Shown: positions 46,641-59,310, counted from the stretch's first letter. The stretch is 64,000 bases of DNA from Apium graveolens (GCF_009905375.1 NC_133647.1:49534506-49598505), one strand, 5' to 3'. Notes: generated from the sequence alone by a model not told the origin. Numbers and translations are program-made.

Positions 46641-47919
46641 AACACAAAAACGGAACAGAGTTTGGGTTCTGAAGGATCAAACCCGGGTCGTCTCCGGGTT
46701 GCAAACCGGGTCGACCTCGGGTCGCGAAGAACACAACCCTGCAACCCAGAACCCGACGCCGGCAACGATTCCCGGCGAGAATCCGGCAAACCAAAACACT
46801 CGATTCCAGTTGATTCTTCTACGTTTTCGAAGCACAGCAACACAACGACGCTCCCCTTCTGTTCCCAGGCCTTTCTCTGTCCTCCTTCCTCGTCGAACAC
46901 CGCCGGAGACGAAGAACAACGGCGGCGGCGCCGTTTTTCCGACGAACACGAAACGGACACCAACAAACACAAACCGGGTGCCAATCGATTCCAAATTCAA
47001 CGATCTAAACGTCTATACTAACAGAATCATCAAACAATACACAGAAAATCAAACCTGAATTCAAGAACTAAACCGAAAATAACAACTTTTAATTCGATCA
47101 ATCAAACAACAAAAACAGTTATATAATCATAAACTATGATTCTTGGGCTTCAAAACAGATACTTACACTAACGATTTGGACTCCGGAATCACGATGAAAT
47201 CCGACTTTGATCCTCCTGCTCTGTTCTTCACAAACCCTAACCCTAATTCCCTTTCTAATTTTCTTTTTATTTTTCTGATTTTTAATTATAATTAACTGAA
47301 AAATTAATAGTAATTCAGGTATTTATATTTATGAAAATAATACCCCTAAGTAAAATTAAGGGTCTAATTACACTCCTAATAAAAATATTTGACCCCAATT
47401 TTTATAATTTTTGGGTATAAATATTGAATTTTTTAAATATCCAATAAATACTAAATAAATGCTAAAAATTCCCAAAAATTATAATATTACAAAAATACAA
47501 AGAAAAATGATATATGATAATTTCATGATCATATAAAAATAAAAATGTAATTTTTGTGGGGTTTTTGGTACCCGAAGGGGTCCAGAAAAGTCATTTTTCG
47601 CGAAAAAGGTCAATTTGTAAAACGTCTAGGGGTTCAGAATAGTGATATGGTATAGGGCATTTTTAATAAAATAGGGCCAATGATTTTGTTTGAAATACGG
47701 GCTTTTAAAACATAGTTTTGAGCTGTACAGGTTTTGATATAAAACATATAACGGACAATAAAACGCTCGATAAATATCCAAAACATATTTGAATCAAAAC
47801 AGCCAACACGTAACACATAGCAGTTAGGGTTTAATGACTGAACACATTTTATCACATAATAATACACATAATTTATCATTATTATAATATAATACAATCG
47901 TAATTTCTCGGTCGTTACA

Positions 47920-47935
47920 TTCTCCCCCTTAACAG
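47920..47935 (-). other. Polypurine tract of element G
   Basis: Sense strand TTAAGGGGGAGAA directly before the 3' LTR start TGTAACGACC; nearly the same as in C. Confidence 0.9.
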
Positions 47936-47956
47936 GATTCTGTCCTCAGAATCATA

Positions 47957-50900
47957 CTATGCAAATAACTAAGGATACTTTTCTAACATTTCACTCTCAA
48001 GCTCCCAGGTTGATTCTTCAACCACTGGGTTTCTCCAAAAAACTCTCACTAATGACACAGACTTATTTCTTAATACCCTCTCTTGCCTATCTAGAATTCT
48101 TATCGGCTGCTCTACATACGACAAATCTGCCTAAAGTTCTACTGGTTCATACTCTATCACATGCCTTGTATCAGGATTGTACTTCTTAAGCATAGATACA
48201 TGAAATACGTTGTGAATGTGCTGCATATGGGGTGGTAAAGATAACTCGTACGCAACCTTCCCAATTTTCTTCAAAATTTCAAATGGTCTGACGTATCGTG
48301 GCTTTAATTTCCCTTTATTGCCAAATCTGGTCAATCCTTTCCATGGCGATATTTTAAGCAATACGTGTTCTCCTTCCTGATAGTCCATATCCTTCCTTGC
48401 TTGGTCTGCATATTTGCTTTGCTTGTTTTGCGCTACCTCGATTCATTTTCGAATAAGTTCAATCTTTTCTTTCATCTGCCGGATTAATTCTGAAGCCAAA
48501 ATCTTGCGTTCTCCAACTTTATCCCAATGCACTGGTGATCTACATTTTCTCCCATATAGTGCTTCATACGGTGGCATTCCAATACTGGCGTGATAGCTGT
48601 TATTATAAGAAAATTCCACTAGGGGTAGATGTTCATCCCAACTGCCTTCAAAATCGATCGCACAAACTCGTAGCATGTCTTCAATCGTTTGAATTGTCCT
48701 TTCGCTTTGACCGTCAGTTTGTGGATGATAGGCTGTACTCATGTTCAACTTCGTTCCTAGACATTCTTGGAATTGTCTCCAAAATCTTGAATTAAAACGA
48801 GGATCTCGATCCGATACAATCGATACTGGTACTCCATGACGCATCACAATTTCTTTAAGATATAAGTGCACTAACTTGTCTAGTGAAAATCTTTCGTTAA
48901 TCGGAAGAAAATGTGTTGATTTCGTCAATCGATCAACAATAACCCAAATTGCATCGTGATTTGCTTTCGTCCTTGGAAGTCCCACTACGAAATCCATCGC
49001 CAGATGTTCCCATTTCCATTCTGGAATGTCTAACGGTTGCAATAACCCACTCGGACGTTGATGTTCTGCTTTAACTCGCTAGCATGTGTAGCATTTACTT
49101 ACCCATTCTGCTATTTCCTTCTTCATATTCGGCCACCAAAAGTTTTCCTTTAAATCGCGATACATTTTGGTGCTTCCTGGATGAATGGAATACTTCGAAT
49201 TGTGCGCATCTCGCATAATTTCTTCTTTTAATTCTGCCTCGTTAGGGATCCAGATTCTCGACGCAAAACGTAAAATTCCTTCATTATCTTTCTGAGTTGT
49301 AATCTCTTCTCCCGTTAAGTCGTCGTCTTGACTCATCACTTCATCTTGACAACGGCGAATCTTTTCTAGCAACCCTGGTCGGAAAGTCATAGCGTAGATA
49401 GTTCCTGCAGATTCATTGGGAATACGAATCTCGATTTCTAATTTGTCGAATTCCTTGACCAATTCTTCGCATGAAGTTAACCGATTCAATCTTTCTTTTC
49501 TGCTCAACGCATCCGCTACAACATTTGCTTGTCCTGGATGATAACTGATTGTAACATCATAATCTTTAATCAATTCCAGCCATCGACATTGTCGCATGTT
49601 TAGTTCTTTTTGCGTGAAGATATACTTCAGACTTTTATGATCCATGTAGATTTCACATTTTTCGCCGTACAGATTATGTCTCCAAAGCTTCAATGCAAAT
49701 GCGATTGCTGCCAATTCCAAATCATGCGTAGGATAATTCTGCTCATGAGGTTTAAGTTATCTCTAAGCATATGCAATGACGTTACCATGTTGCATCAATA
49801 CACATCCTAGCCCGCGATACGAAGCGTCACTGTATATGACAAAATTTCCTTGCTCATCTGGCAGTACTAATACTGGTGCGGTCACCAACCGATTCTTTAA
49901 CTCTTGAAAACTTTCTTCACACTTACCATCCCATTCGAACTTTGCACTTTTTCGAATTAAGTTGGTCAGCGGTGTTGCTATCTTCGCAAAGTCTTTGACA
50001 AATTTTCGATAATATCCTGCCAATCCTAAGAAACTTCGAACTTCTGTCGGCGTCTTTGGTCTTTCCCAATTTAACACAGCTTCAATCTTTGCTGGATCAA
50101 CTTGAATGCCTTCTCTACTGATGATATGCCCTAGAAACTGCACTTCCTTTAACCGAAATTCGCATTTTGAAAATTTTGCATAAACCTGCTCCTTTCGTAA
50201 TATCTCCAATGTTGTTCTTAGATGCGCTGCATGTTCTTCTTATGTCTTTGAGTAGATCAAGATGTCATCAATAAATACATGATAAACTTATCCAGATATT
50301 TCTTGAATACTCGATTCATCAAATCCATAAATGCTGCAGGTGCATTCATCAATCCAAAAGCCATCACAAGAAATTCATAGTGTCCGTACCTCGTTCTGAA
50401 CGCTGTCTTTGGAATATCTTCGGCTTTGATCTTTAACTGATGATAGCTTGATCGTAAGTCAATTTTCGAAAACCATGCTTTTCCTTTTAGTTGATCAAAT
50501 AAATCATCGATGCGAGGTAAAGGATATTTATTCTTGATAGTTAACTTGTTCAGCTCACGATAATCAATACACAGTCGCATACTACCATCCTTCTTTTTCA
50601 CAAACAATACTGGTGCGCCCCATGGGGATACACTTGGCCTTATGATTCCTTTGTCGAGAAGTTCTTACAACTGCTTTGCTAATTCCCTCATTTCAATAGG
50701 TGCCATTCGATATGGAGCTTTCGAAATTGGTTCAGTTCCTGGCGTCAAGTCAATAGTGAACTCAATTTCTCGATCTGGTGGAAGTCCTGGTAGTTCGTCT
50801 GGAAAAACATCAAGAAACTCACAAACTACAAGAATATCTTCAATCTTCGGATTACCCTAGTCAGTATCCCGTACATAGGCTAAGTAAGCTTGACATCCTT

Positions 50901-52512
50901 GGCGTAGCAATCTTCTCGTCTGCATTATTGTTAAGAATTTCTGCTTTTGCTTCTCACCTTTAAATATTACCGTTTCATTTTCTTCAGTTTGCAATTTCAC
51001 TTTCTTATTCACACAATCAATCTGAGCATTATTACTAGATAGCCAATCCATTCCTAAAATAACATCAAACTCCCCTAGCCTAAAAGGTATTAAATCAACT
51101 GAAAAATGACATCTCCCTATCTCAATATCACAACTCGGGCATACTCGATCTACTGCAACCTGATCATTATTCGCTAATTTTATGACTAACACTTCATCTA
51201 ACCACTGAACCTCACAATCTATCTTAGAGATAAAATCTTCAGAAATAAAAGATCTAGTAGCTCCTGAATCAATCAATACTAGAGCATTTACGGAATTTAC
51301 AGGGAGTGTACCTGCAACCACATTCGGATTCTGTACCGCTTCCTTCATTGACATATTGAAAGTCCTTGCTCTGGGCTGATTTTGTTGTGGTAGTGGAGGT
51401 GGAGGTAATGCTAAAACTCTTGGAATACTAGCGGCCATTGCAACTCCTCTGCAGTCTCTGGCAATATGTCATTTTTTCCCACATTGGAAACAAGTAACTT
51501 CTGCTTTTCCCATCGGACATTCTCCAGAATAGTGTCCCCTTTGCTTGCACTTGAAACACGTGACATTTGGCTTGTTGCAAATTCCCGTATGCTTTTTACC
51601 ACACGTTCTGCAATCAGGTATAGGCGGTCGAATAAGCCTTTGCTGAGTTGGGGCAGGAAGTCGATTACCCATCCTCTGGTTGTTTTGTTCTGGTCTCCTA
51701 AAGTTTACTTTTCCCCGAGCTTGAAATCCCGGCCTTTTGTTGAAACGATTCTGAAAATTTCCTGGTCCTTTCTCTTTCTGAGCTGCTTCACTTTCACCTT
51801 CAATAATCATAGCCTTCTGAACAACAGCCGTATAAGTTGTCAGTTCAAACACAGCTACTCTGCTAAGAATCCATGGTTTCAGTCCTTGCTGGAATCTCTT
51901 GGCCCGCTTCTCATCCGTATCCACTTGCTCTGGAACAAATCTAGTCAATTCAGTGAACTTGGTCTCGTAATCCGCCACTGATAAGTTGTCTTGCTTCAGC
52001 TCCAGAATCTTGATCTCCATCTGGTTCTTCATAAAACGAGGAAAATATTTCTCCAAGAAAAGATCAGTGAATTTATCCCAGGTCACCACACCTTCTCCTT
52101 CCAAAGCTTTCTTCGATTCCCACCAGTAATTGGCTTCGCCTTTTAAAAAGTAGCTAGCAAAATCCGTTCTCTGTTCTTCCTCAACTTTCACCAACGAAAA
52201 TGCATTTTCCATCTCCTTCAGCCAAGCTCTCGCCTTTGTAGGATCCGTGGAACCCATAAATTCTGGAGGCTTTACCGACTGAAATTGCTTGAAAGTGACC
52301 GTAGGTGCTGCTGGTGGTACCTGATGTCCTGGATGAGCGGCTTGCTGTAACATCTGTTGCTGGAACTGCTGCTGTTGCTGCTGCATTTGTTGTTGCATCA
52401 TCAACATCTGCTGTTGCATGAGATTAAACATCTGATCCATCTGGTTATTATTGTTTTGGCCCTCGGTGTTTCCATTTGATGAGTCGGGTTGTGCTTTTCT
52501 TTTAGGTGCCAT
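47957..52512 (-). pseudogene. gag-pol: Gag-pol of element G, multiple stops and one frameshift
   Basis: ATG at 52512 (MAPKRKAQPDSS; the open frame extends upstream but this Met fits gag). Q/M-rich N-terminus, gag, three zinc knuckles with the same spacings as C, protease [12 protein letters not shown], RNase H, integrase and chromodomain are all identifiable. Lesions: TGA 51469-51471 in the third knuckle, TAG 50857-50859, TAA 50665-50667, a one-base deletion near 50277 just before the RT FIDD motif, further stops near 50240 and 49763, TAG 49079-49081 within the integrase zinc site, TGA 48443-48445, TAG near 48131, and one in the chromodomain tail. No functional polyprotein; the sequence still aligns end to end with C. 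Confidence 0.95.
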
Positions 52513-52967
52513 CTTTCTGGTAAATAAACCATGGGTCTTCTTTAATAATAGTATATTAAACATGTATTAAAACAGTTTATTTGGGAAAATAAAACAGCTT
52601 ATTAAATAGATAAATAAATAAAACAGTATGATGTGTAAATAAAAATATATTTTTGAAAACATAAGGGTACAACATGATCATAAATAAAACAACATTTGTA
52701 ATTATGCAATGGTAATGAAATAAATGTAAATACTTAAATAACTGGAAATAAAATAAAGAAAATGTGCAAAAGACCATCTCATATATGTATAGGTAGAACA
52801 CTAGTTGCAGGTGTCAGTGCTTAATACAAAAACCTATGATATAACAGTCGCACTGCTACTACTATCAGTCAAAGTCAGTAGCTACACTCATACAAACTAG
52901 TCATACAATACTATACTGCCTCTATCTACAAAATGTACATGATACAACACTCCTCTATCGGCTAGTC

Positions 52968-53781
52968 TCAAAATCCTGGTGGCACGTGACTCAACTCCCC
53001 CTGTAATGCCTCTAGCACTGCCTCGGTAAGTCCCAATGCTCTCCGATATGCTGTCTTCGCACTAAGATCCTGCTGTCTCAAATCCATAAGCTGCTGAAAA
53101 CTAATCCGGCGAATCTGACGTAGCCTCTCTCTCAGTATATAATCTGATCGTAATGCTCTGACAGGACCATCTGCCTGTGTCTCATACAATCCAAGGATCT
53201 CTCTGCACTGGTTCTGCCATCGAATTCTCTTCTCTCTCTCTCTCTGCCTGAAACCGCTGATAAGTCACTGTATGATGCTCACGAAGATCCGTGCTAGAAC
53301 CTCGAGAAGGTAACTGCCCATCTACCACTATCTCATCCATAAACTCTGGCTGAGGAAACTGATAAACTCCAGGAACAGGGGCATAGATGGCTAATGGGGC
53401 AGGGAATAAGACAGGCTGCTCCATAGGTGCATACACTGGCGGCTCTGCCTCTAGTTCCATCTGTGGCATCTCTGGAATCTCAATTGGTGGCATAGGAATC
53501 TGGGGCTCCGAATCCTCCCACTACGGAAGATCAACCATGTCAGGAATATCAAACATCGGAAACTCTAGTGGTGGAAAATCTGGTATCTCTGGCTCAAAAT
53601 ATGGAAAATAATCTGCAAAACCTGGTACCTCTAGGGGAAGTGGTATCTTTGGTGCTGGTCCAGGTGGCAATGGTGGAAGTGGTGGCAATGGAGGTAAGAT
53701 CTGCTCTAACACTGGAGCTAATACCGGTGCAACCACTAGATCTGTCTCAGTCCGCTCCGTAGACGATGATAAAGAAGCCAT
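52968..53781 (-). pseudogene. Leader ORF of element G (proline-rich), broken
   Basis: Starts MASLSSSTERTETDL at ATG 53781, with proline-rich repeats (PPLPPLPPLPPG), then acidic and aromatic text. A TAG at 53521-53523 interrupts it, and the same frame reopens to 53182. A frameshift in or near the GA dinucleotide run (53229-53245) puts the last helical part (ILRERLRQIRRISFQQLMDL) in another frame, ending at 52968. The intact ancestor would have been about 270 codons. No known domain is recognised. The 455 bases between it and gag hold no feature. Confidence 0.55.
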
Positions 53782-53946
53782 CTAATATACATAACAATAA
53801 TAACACAAAAACAATCAAATCACAATCCTAAAACTCATAACTTCTAATCACATAAACAAACAATCCTAACACTCTTACTTTTATCCTATCTCATTTTCCT
53901 ATCTTATCTTAACCCTAACGTTCTTATTTTCAAAGGTCAATCCTAA

Positions 53947-53958
53947 GCTCTGATGCCA
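53947..53958 (-). other. Primer-binding site of element G (one mismatch)
   Basis: Sense strand TGGCATCAGAGC, one base off the TGGTATCAGAGC of all other elements here, two bases after the LTR end. Confidence 0.9.
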
Positions 53959-54259
53959 ACTATAACACCTTCCAAATCCAGGGTATAGATTTGGGGTATT
54001 ATTAACAACAACTACAACTAAACCTGCACAAGCGGAATACAAATACAATAATTACCCCGAACTAATACTACTCAGGATCTTTTAAGGGTTGAGTTGAAAA
54101 CAAGAACCACATACTACACTTTATTACAAGCCCAAATAAATAAAACCTGTCTCAAGAACTCTCTTGTTACAAAACTTTATTCTATCTACCATCTCACCAT
54201 ACAACTTTTATTCAAACTACACAAAACTTTTATTCAATCCAACATTGCTACTTATCCTG

Positions 54260-54376
54260 TTACACCTGATCTGGAAATTCAAAGCTCTCTTCGGGAATGG
54301 GAAGGAACACTCTTGGTATAAGAGGGTCCCGCTGCTTGACTCGCTTCTTGACTATGCGGGTCCTGATGGGTTTCAT
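54260..54376 (-). CDS. LTR mini-ORF of element G (5' LTR copy, intact)
   Basis: 38 codons, ATG at 54376, TAA at 54260-54262. The peptide has a strongly basic start (MKPIRTRIVKKRVKQRDP) and an acidic/hydrophobic end (PEESFEFPDQV). This basic-then-acidic layout resembles the A and B peptides, but the H3 likeness is not evident. It lies 13 bases after the acceptor. Confidence 0.42.
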   Translation of the reverse strand: MKPIRTRIVKKRVKQRDPLIPRVFLPIPEESFEFPDQV

Positions 54377-54388
54377 TCTCTACCTTAA

Positions 54389-56800
54389 CTGTAAAACAAT
54401 AGGAATAACAATAAAAGGGGATGAGCCAAAATTGCTCAACAAGCCTGCAACAATATGTATATTATAAAGAGAGAGATATAAGTGAACCAATAAGCTGCTG
54501 GTTGGAACAACCATCTGAATCTGTATAGGATAGTAATTTGCCAATGCTGGCAAGTACCAAATGAACAAGAATGGAAACAAGAACCAACATATGCACTATA
54601 ACCCGCTGATCAGTCAGGATATAGTGCAGATCTATACCCAACTACATAGACCCAACCAACATAAAGAGTACTCAGGCAATTATGGCCTATTAAATAATGG
54701 TATGGGTAAAACCCAGCCCGTATAGTAACCATCTAGTCCAAGGCTTAGCATCCGGAACAATCAGAATGCTTTTGATATATCCCAACACCAGGATATACCA
54801 GAGTATATGTAACAAGGGTAAAAAGGATTGAAATATGAATAGGGAATTCAATAAATTGGGAGAAATCAAGAATCAAAATGAAATTGAAACAAACATTAAT
54901 AAATGGGTAACAGTGTATATGAACAATGATTATCAAAGGTAACTGATATGATAAAAGGAAATATAATTCACTATTCTGAATTTAGATTAGGGGAAAAACT
55001 TGCCTTGCGCGTACTTAACCTGGTTCAACTCACCGCCTTCTGACCCTAGCTTGCTCTGCCTTGCTAACACTGAACCAATCATGGAAAGATAGTCGTTTAG
55101 ATAACTTACTATATACGTGTATCTTGAATTGATATCACGCAACCTTATCAGTCTACCCATGCGTTTTCATCTGACTCGCATATATACACATTATATAGCA
55201 CAGAGATTCACATAATCACGTAAAGCACATAGCACATAAAGCACATAATCAATTTTTAGACTTATAATTATTTTAGAATTGATTCTAGACTCATACCTGC
55301 ATTAGCTAGTCTTATCTGATTTTATTATAATTTTTCGGAATTTATTCGGCTCAATTATACTCCTATTAGGACCTACGAACTATCAATTATCACCAAACCA
55401 CTCTTTTTCGGAAGAAATTATAACTTACAATTATTTTTATTGAATTCGTCTCATTTTTCTGAGTCTAGGGGTCTTCGTTTAGCTCGAATCGGACTAACGG
55501 TTGAATTATTATGAATTAAACAAGATTTAATTAATTAATAATTAATTAAAAATAATTAATTATAATTAAACAATCCTTATTTATATTTTTAAATAATTAA
55601 TTAATATTTATTGTATTTTAAAGTAATTAATCCCTAATTATTAGGAATTATTACTATTTATTACAAATTATTATTACTTATTCAATCAGATCGATTATTT
55701 ACAAATAATCAATCGATTTAATTAACTGATACGCTATTTATCGAATAACTACGAATTACTCGAATTATAAACCAACTTAACGATTAATCACTCGTATATC
55801 TACGAGCTACTCGCAATTCTCGCATAATTATCGAACTATTGTATTATTATTGAAACTCATACGATTCGCTAATTAATTAATTACTGATATCTAATTATAC
55901 GATACGAATAATTACCGCAATATTAATTGAATAACTAACGCTCGAATAATAATTCTAATTAGTGAATCTCTATTCGCATTATTAACTAATTATTATATTA
56001 TTAATCATATCACTTAATTATTTCTAATTCTTATTTATTAATTAATTACCTAATTATTAATTAATTACCCAATTATTAATTAATTAGATAATTAATAAAT
56101 AATTAGATAAATAATTAATTAAATAATTAAATTCGAATTTATAATTTAATAGAATAATTTAGAAATTAATAATACTAATTTTCAGAATTCAAAACTAATT
56201 TTTAATTAATTTTTAGAATTATTAAAAACTGATTTTAATTACTAAAATATAAATTAATAATTAATTAACTAAACACACAAAAACAGAACAGAGTTTGGGT
56301 TCTGAAGGATCAAACCCAGGTCGTTTCCGGGTTGCAAACCGGGTCTACCTCGGGTCGCGAAGAACACAACCCTGCAACCCAGAACCCGACGCCGGCAACG
56401 ATTCCCGGCGAGAATCCGGCGAACCAAAACACTCGATTCCAGTCGATTCTTCTACGTTTTCGAAGCACAGCAACACAACGACGCTCCCCTTCTGTTCCCA
56501 GGCCTTTCTCTGTCCTCCTTCCTCGTCGAACACCGCCGGAGACGAAGAACAACGGCGGCGTCGCCGTTTTTCCGACGAACACGAAACGGAAACCAACAAA
56601 CACAAACCCGGTGCCAATCGATTCCAAATTCAACGATCTAAACGTCTATACTAACAGAATCATCAAACAATACACAGAAAATCAAACCCGAATTCAAGAA
56701 TTAAAACCGAAAATAACAACTTTTAATTCGATCAATCAAACAACAAAAACAGTTATATAATCATAAACTACGATTCTTGGGATTCAAAACGGATACTTAC
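54389..56800 (-). other. Predicted LTR-internal intron of element G
   Basis: Donor AGT|GTAAGTATC at 56800, a near-consensus 5' splice site. Acceptor TTATTCCTATTGTTTTACAG ends at 54389, a strong pyrimidine tract plus CAG. Length 2412 bp. Between the TATA-like box and the donor (about 150 bases) there is no ATG. This is the best-looking of the LTR intron predictions. The 3' LTR copy (44756-47166) keeps both sites. Confidence 0.55.
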
Positions 56801-56951
56801 ACTAACGATTTGGACTCCGGAATCACGATGAAATCCGACTTTGATCCTCCTGCTCTGTTCTTCTCAAACCCTAACCCTAATTCCCTTTCTAATTTTCTTT
56901 TTATTTTTATAATTTTTAATTATAATTAACTGAAAAATTAATAGTAATTCA

Positions 56952-56961
56952 GGTTTTTATA
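56952..56961 (-). promoter_or_regulatory. TATA-like box in the G 5' LTR
   Basis: Sense strand TATAAAAACC within CATAAATATAAAAACC, about 150 bases before the donor and 70 before AAACCCTAACCCTAA (56866-56880; sense TTAGGGTTAGGGTTT). The 3' LTR has TATAAATACC at the same place. Inferred from position only. Confidence 0.4.
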
Positions 56962-57552
56962 TTTATGAAAATAATACCCCTAAGTAAAATTAAGGGTCTA
57001 ATTACACTCCTAATAAAAATATTTGACCCCAATTTTTATAATTTTTGGGTATTAATATTGAATTTTTAAATATCCAATAAATACTAAATAAATGCTAAAA
57101 ATTCCCAAAAATTGTGAATATTACAAAAATACAAAGAAAAATGATATATGATAATTTCATGATCATATAAAAATAAAAATGTAATTTTTGTGGGGTTTTT
57201 GGTACCCGAAGGGGTCCGGAAAAGTCGTTTTTCGCGAAAAAGGTCAATTTGTAAAACGTCTAGGGGTTCAGAATAGCGATATGGTATAGGGCATTTTTAA
57301 TAAAATAGGGCCAATGATTTTGTTGAAATACGGGCTTTTAAAACATAGTTTTGAGCTGTACAGGTTTTGATATAAAACATATAACGGACGATAAAACGCT
57401 CGAAAAATATCCAAAACATGTTTGAATCAAAACAGCCAACACGTAACACATAGCAGTTAGGGTTTAATGACTGAACACATTTTATCACATAATAATACAC
57501 ATAATTTATCATTATTATAATATAATACAAGCGTAATTTCTCGGTCGTTACA

Positions 57553-57557
57553 AGCTC
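57553..57557. repeat. Right TSD of element G (AGCTC)
   Basis: Identical to 44322-44326. Confidence 0.94.
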
Positions 57558-57618
57558 GATCCAACTCAACTGGAACCTTAGCCCATACTTTGGACTGAGG
57601 AACTTCATTATCATCCAT
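57558..57618 (-). pseudogene. LTR mini-ORF of element F, split by G
   Basis: ATG at 57618, twelve bases after the acceptor at 57630: MDDNEVPQSKVWAKVPVELD. Across the G insertion the pre-insertion frame would end after 28 codons. Not basic and not H3-like, but at the conserved position. Confidence 0.3.
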
Positions 57619-59279
57619 ATTCTTTTCAACTGTAAAATATATAAAAGAATCGCAAGGGTGAGCTAACTAGCTCAGCAAGTCTTTAATAGGGATAACTGAG
57701 GTTAAGCAATAATCAAATGAAATGATTCAGAGGAATCAAGTTTCTTTTTAACTAATCATTAGAATTGGATATTCATTTTAAGTTTTGAAAACCAAGGTTT
57801 GGCTGATGATCAGTCACGCACTAACTCCGAGCGAAGCACACAGCTCTGCTCTACGAACTGGATCCAAGGCACACATTGGCCTAATTTGACCACGAATCTG
57901 GTCTGACCACGAATCTGGTCCACATAAAGAAAACTATCTAATTTTAAAACAATTCAGTATAACAAACAACGTAGTTCAATAAGCCAGATCATAATCAACA
58001 GTAATAAAGCATTGGTATAAAAATGTATTGCGATTCATGAGTATCACAAGGATATATCTGGGTATGTATAAGAAACGGTTTTCAGTTTGTAAAAGCATCA
58101 GGTATTAGATCAGTAATGATTTTTCAAGGTATAGTTCTTTGATGTTATAAGGATTGGTTAGGGTATAAAAGTTTCTGTGTTTTCAAACAATTTTCTTCCA
58201 GTGTTTGGTGTTTGGTACTTAAACATTTGGGGAGTAGTATCATATCTGTGTGGTTTGGTATCTGAGGTATCCATATGATTTAGTCCTTGGGTTTTCGAAA
58301 TAGTGTATCAACAAAGGATGGTTTGCAAAGAGTAAGGCTTACGGCTCAAGATCAAGAAAGAATCAGGATTTAAGGGTAAATGGTTTAAAGCACATGCATT
58401 ATAAAACAGGAGTTATGTTTAATGATAGCAATATGTTATGAAACAGTTCAAAAACATTGGTAATATATCTTGAAGAAAAGTTCAGAAATACTTGCCTTTC
58501 AAGGCTTTACAACTATTACTGATCAACTCTGAGCCGACTCCGCTGCTCAGGCTCTAACGTCCAACCACTAGATCACATTGGATTCGACTTCGACACTCAG
58601 GTCTTTTTGTTGAAACTCTACTGAGTTTGTCGACTGACTACTAGGTCATCTCTAGTCCATCGTCCACTTTCAGGTTCCCGATTATAACCTACAGGGTCGA
58701 AATACCCTACGTTAGACGTCTAGGTATGCTTGAGATATCCTCGATACTAATTCTTACCCAATGATATTCAAACTCGACTCGTAATTATATGGATTATTAT
58801 AATATAACAACACACCCAACAGTCAGGGTTCACATTCTCGAGAAATCGGTTTGGTATTCGTTTTCCGAAAATACGTATACTTGTAATTTTACAAAATCAG
58901 GGTTATGGATTTTAGAAAATTATTTCATCACATCGTGCAATCAAGTTTCATATAGAACGCATATATTTTTATATAACCATTCGACGTCCCGATAATCGTT
59001 GGATACGCTCTCGTATTTTTGTAGGTAAATTTCCCGGAAATCTGGCAGCGTCTCCTCTGTTTATCAGACTACCCGTCGATACCTCAATCGACGTCAAACC
59101 AACAACAATCAAATTCACAGTAACCACAATTCCAACCCAACCATCAATTCAATCACAATTCGTCAACTAAATTACGTACTCGACTTTAATGTAAAATCAA
59201 ATTCTCGTTTTAAAGATAATTGCACGAACTAATTTATTTATTTTAAAATATTAGGACTCAAAATTAACATCACAGTCCA

Positions 59280-59310
59280 CCGTCGGCTCGCCGAGGCTCA
59301 TCGCCGACGG
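59280..59310. repeat. GC-rich hairpin in the F LTR
   Basis: CCGTCGGC (59280-59287) and GCCGACGG (59303-59310) form an 8-bp perfect stem with a 15-base loop in otherwise AT-rich sequence. Role unknown. Confidence 0.7.

Larger units (their letters stand above)
44327..47919 (-). repeat. 3' LTR of element G (3593 bp)
   Basis: Sense strand TGTAACGACC...GGTGTTATA. Contains a TATA-like TATAAATACC (47319-47328), telomere-motif AAACCCTAACCCTAA (47232-47246), donor at 47166, a GC-rich block (46650-47000) with long ORFs on both strands that I do not accept as genes, a very AT-rich block (45880-46640), acceptor at 44756 and a broken mini-ORF. Confidence 0.95.
44327..57552 (-). mobile_element. Element G: complete Ty3/gypsy chromovirus with broken gag-pol
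   Basis: 13226 bp, minus strand: 5' LTR 53961-57552, PBS, leader ORF, gag-pol, polypurine tract, 3' LTR 44327-47919, TSD AGCTC. The LTRs (3592 and 3593 bp) differ by roughly 2-4% where I compared them, so G is older than C. Both LTRs have the 3' terminus TA. Related to C by LTR start, polypurine tract and protein, but leader ORF and LTR body differ. Confidence 0.95.
53961..57552 (-). repeat. 5' LTR of element G (3592 bp)
   Basis: Sense strand TGTAACGACC at 57552 to GGTGTTATA at 53961. Same architecture as the 3' copy. The 5' copy retains the open mini-ORF. The GC-rich block is at 56290-56640 and the AT-rich block at 55510-56280. Confidence 0.95.

Noticed and set aside
46662..47058. ORFs of about 107-119 codons on both strands (repeated at 56295-56760)
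   Set aside because: They overlap on opposite strands in a GC-rich LTR block, have low-complexity arginine-rich text and no known domain; they recur only because the LTR is duplicated.
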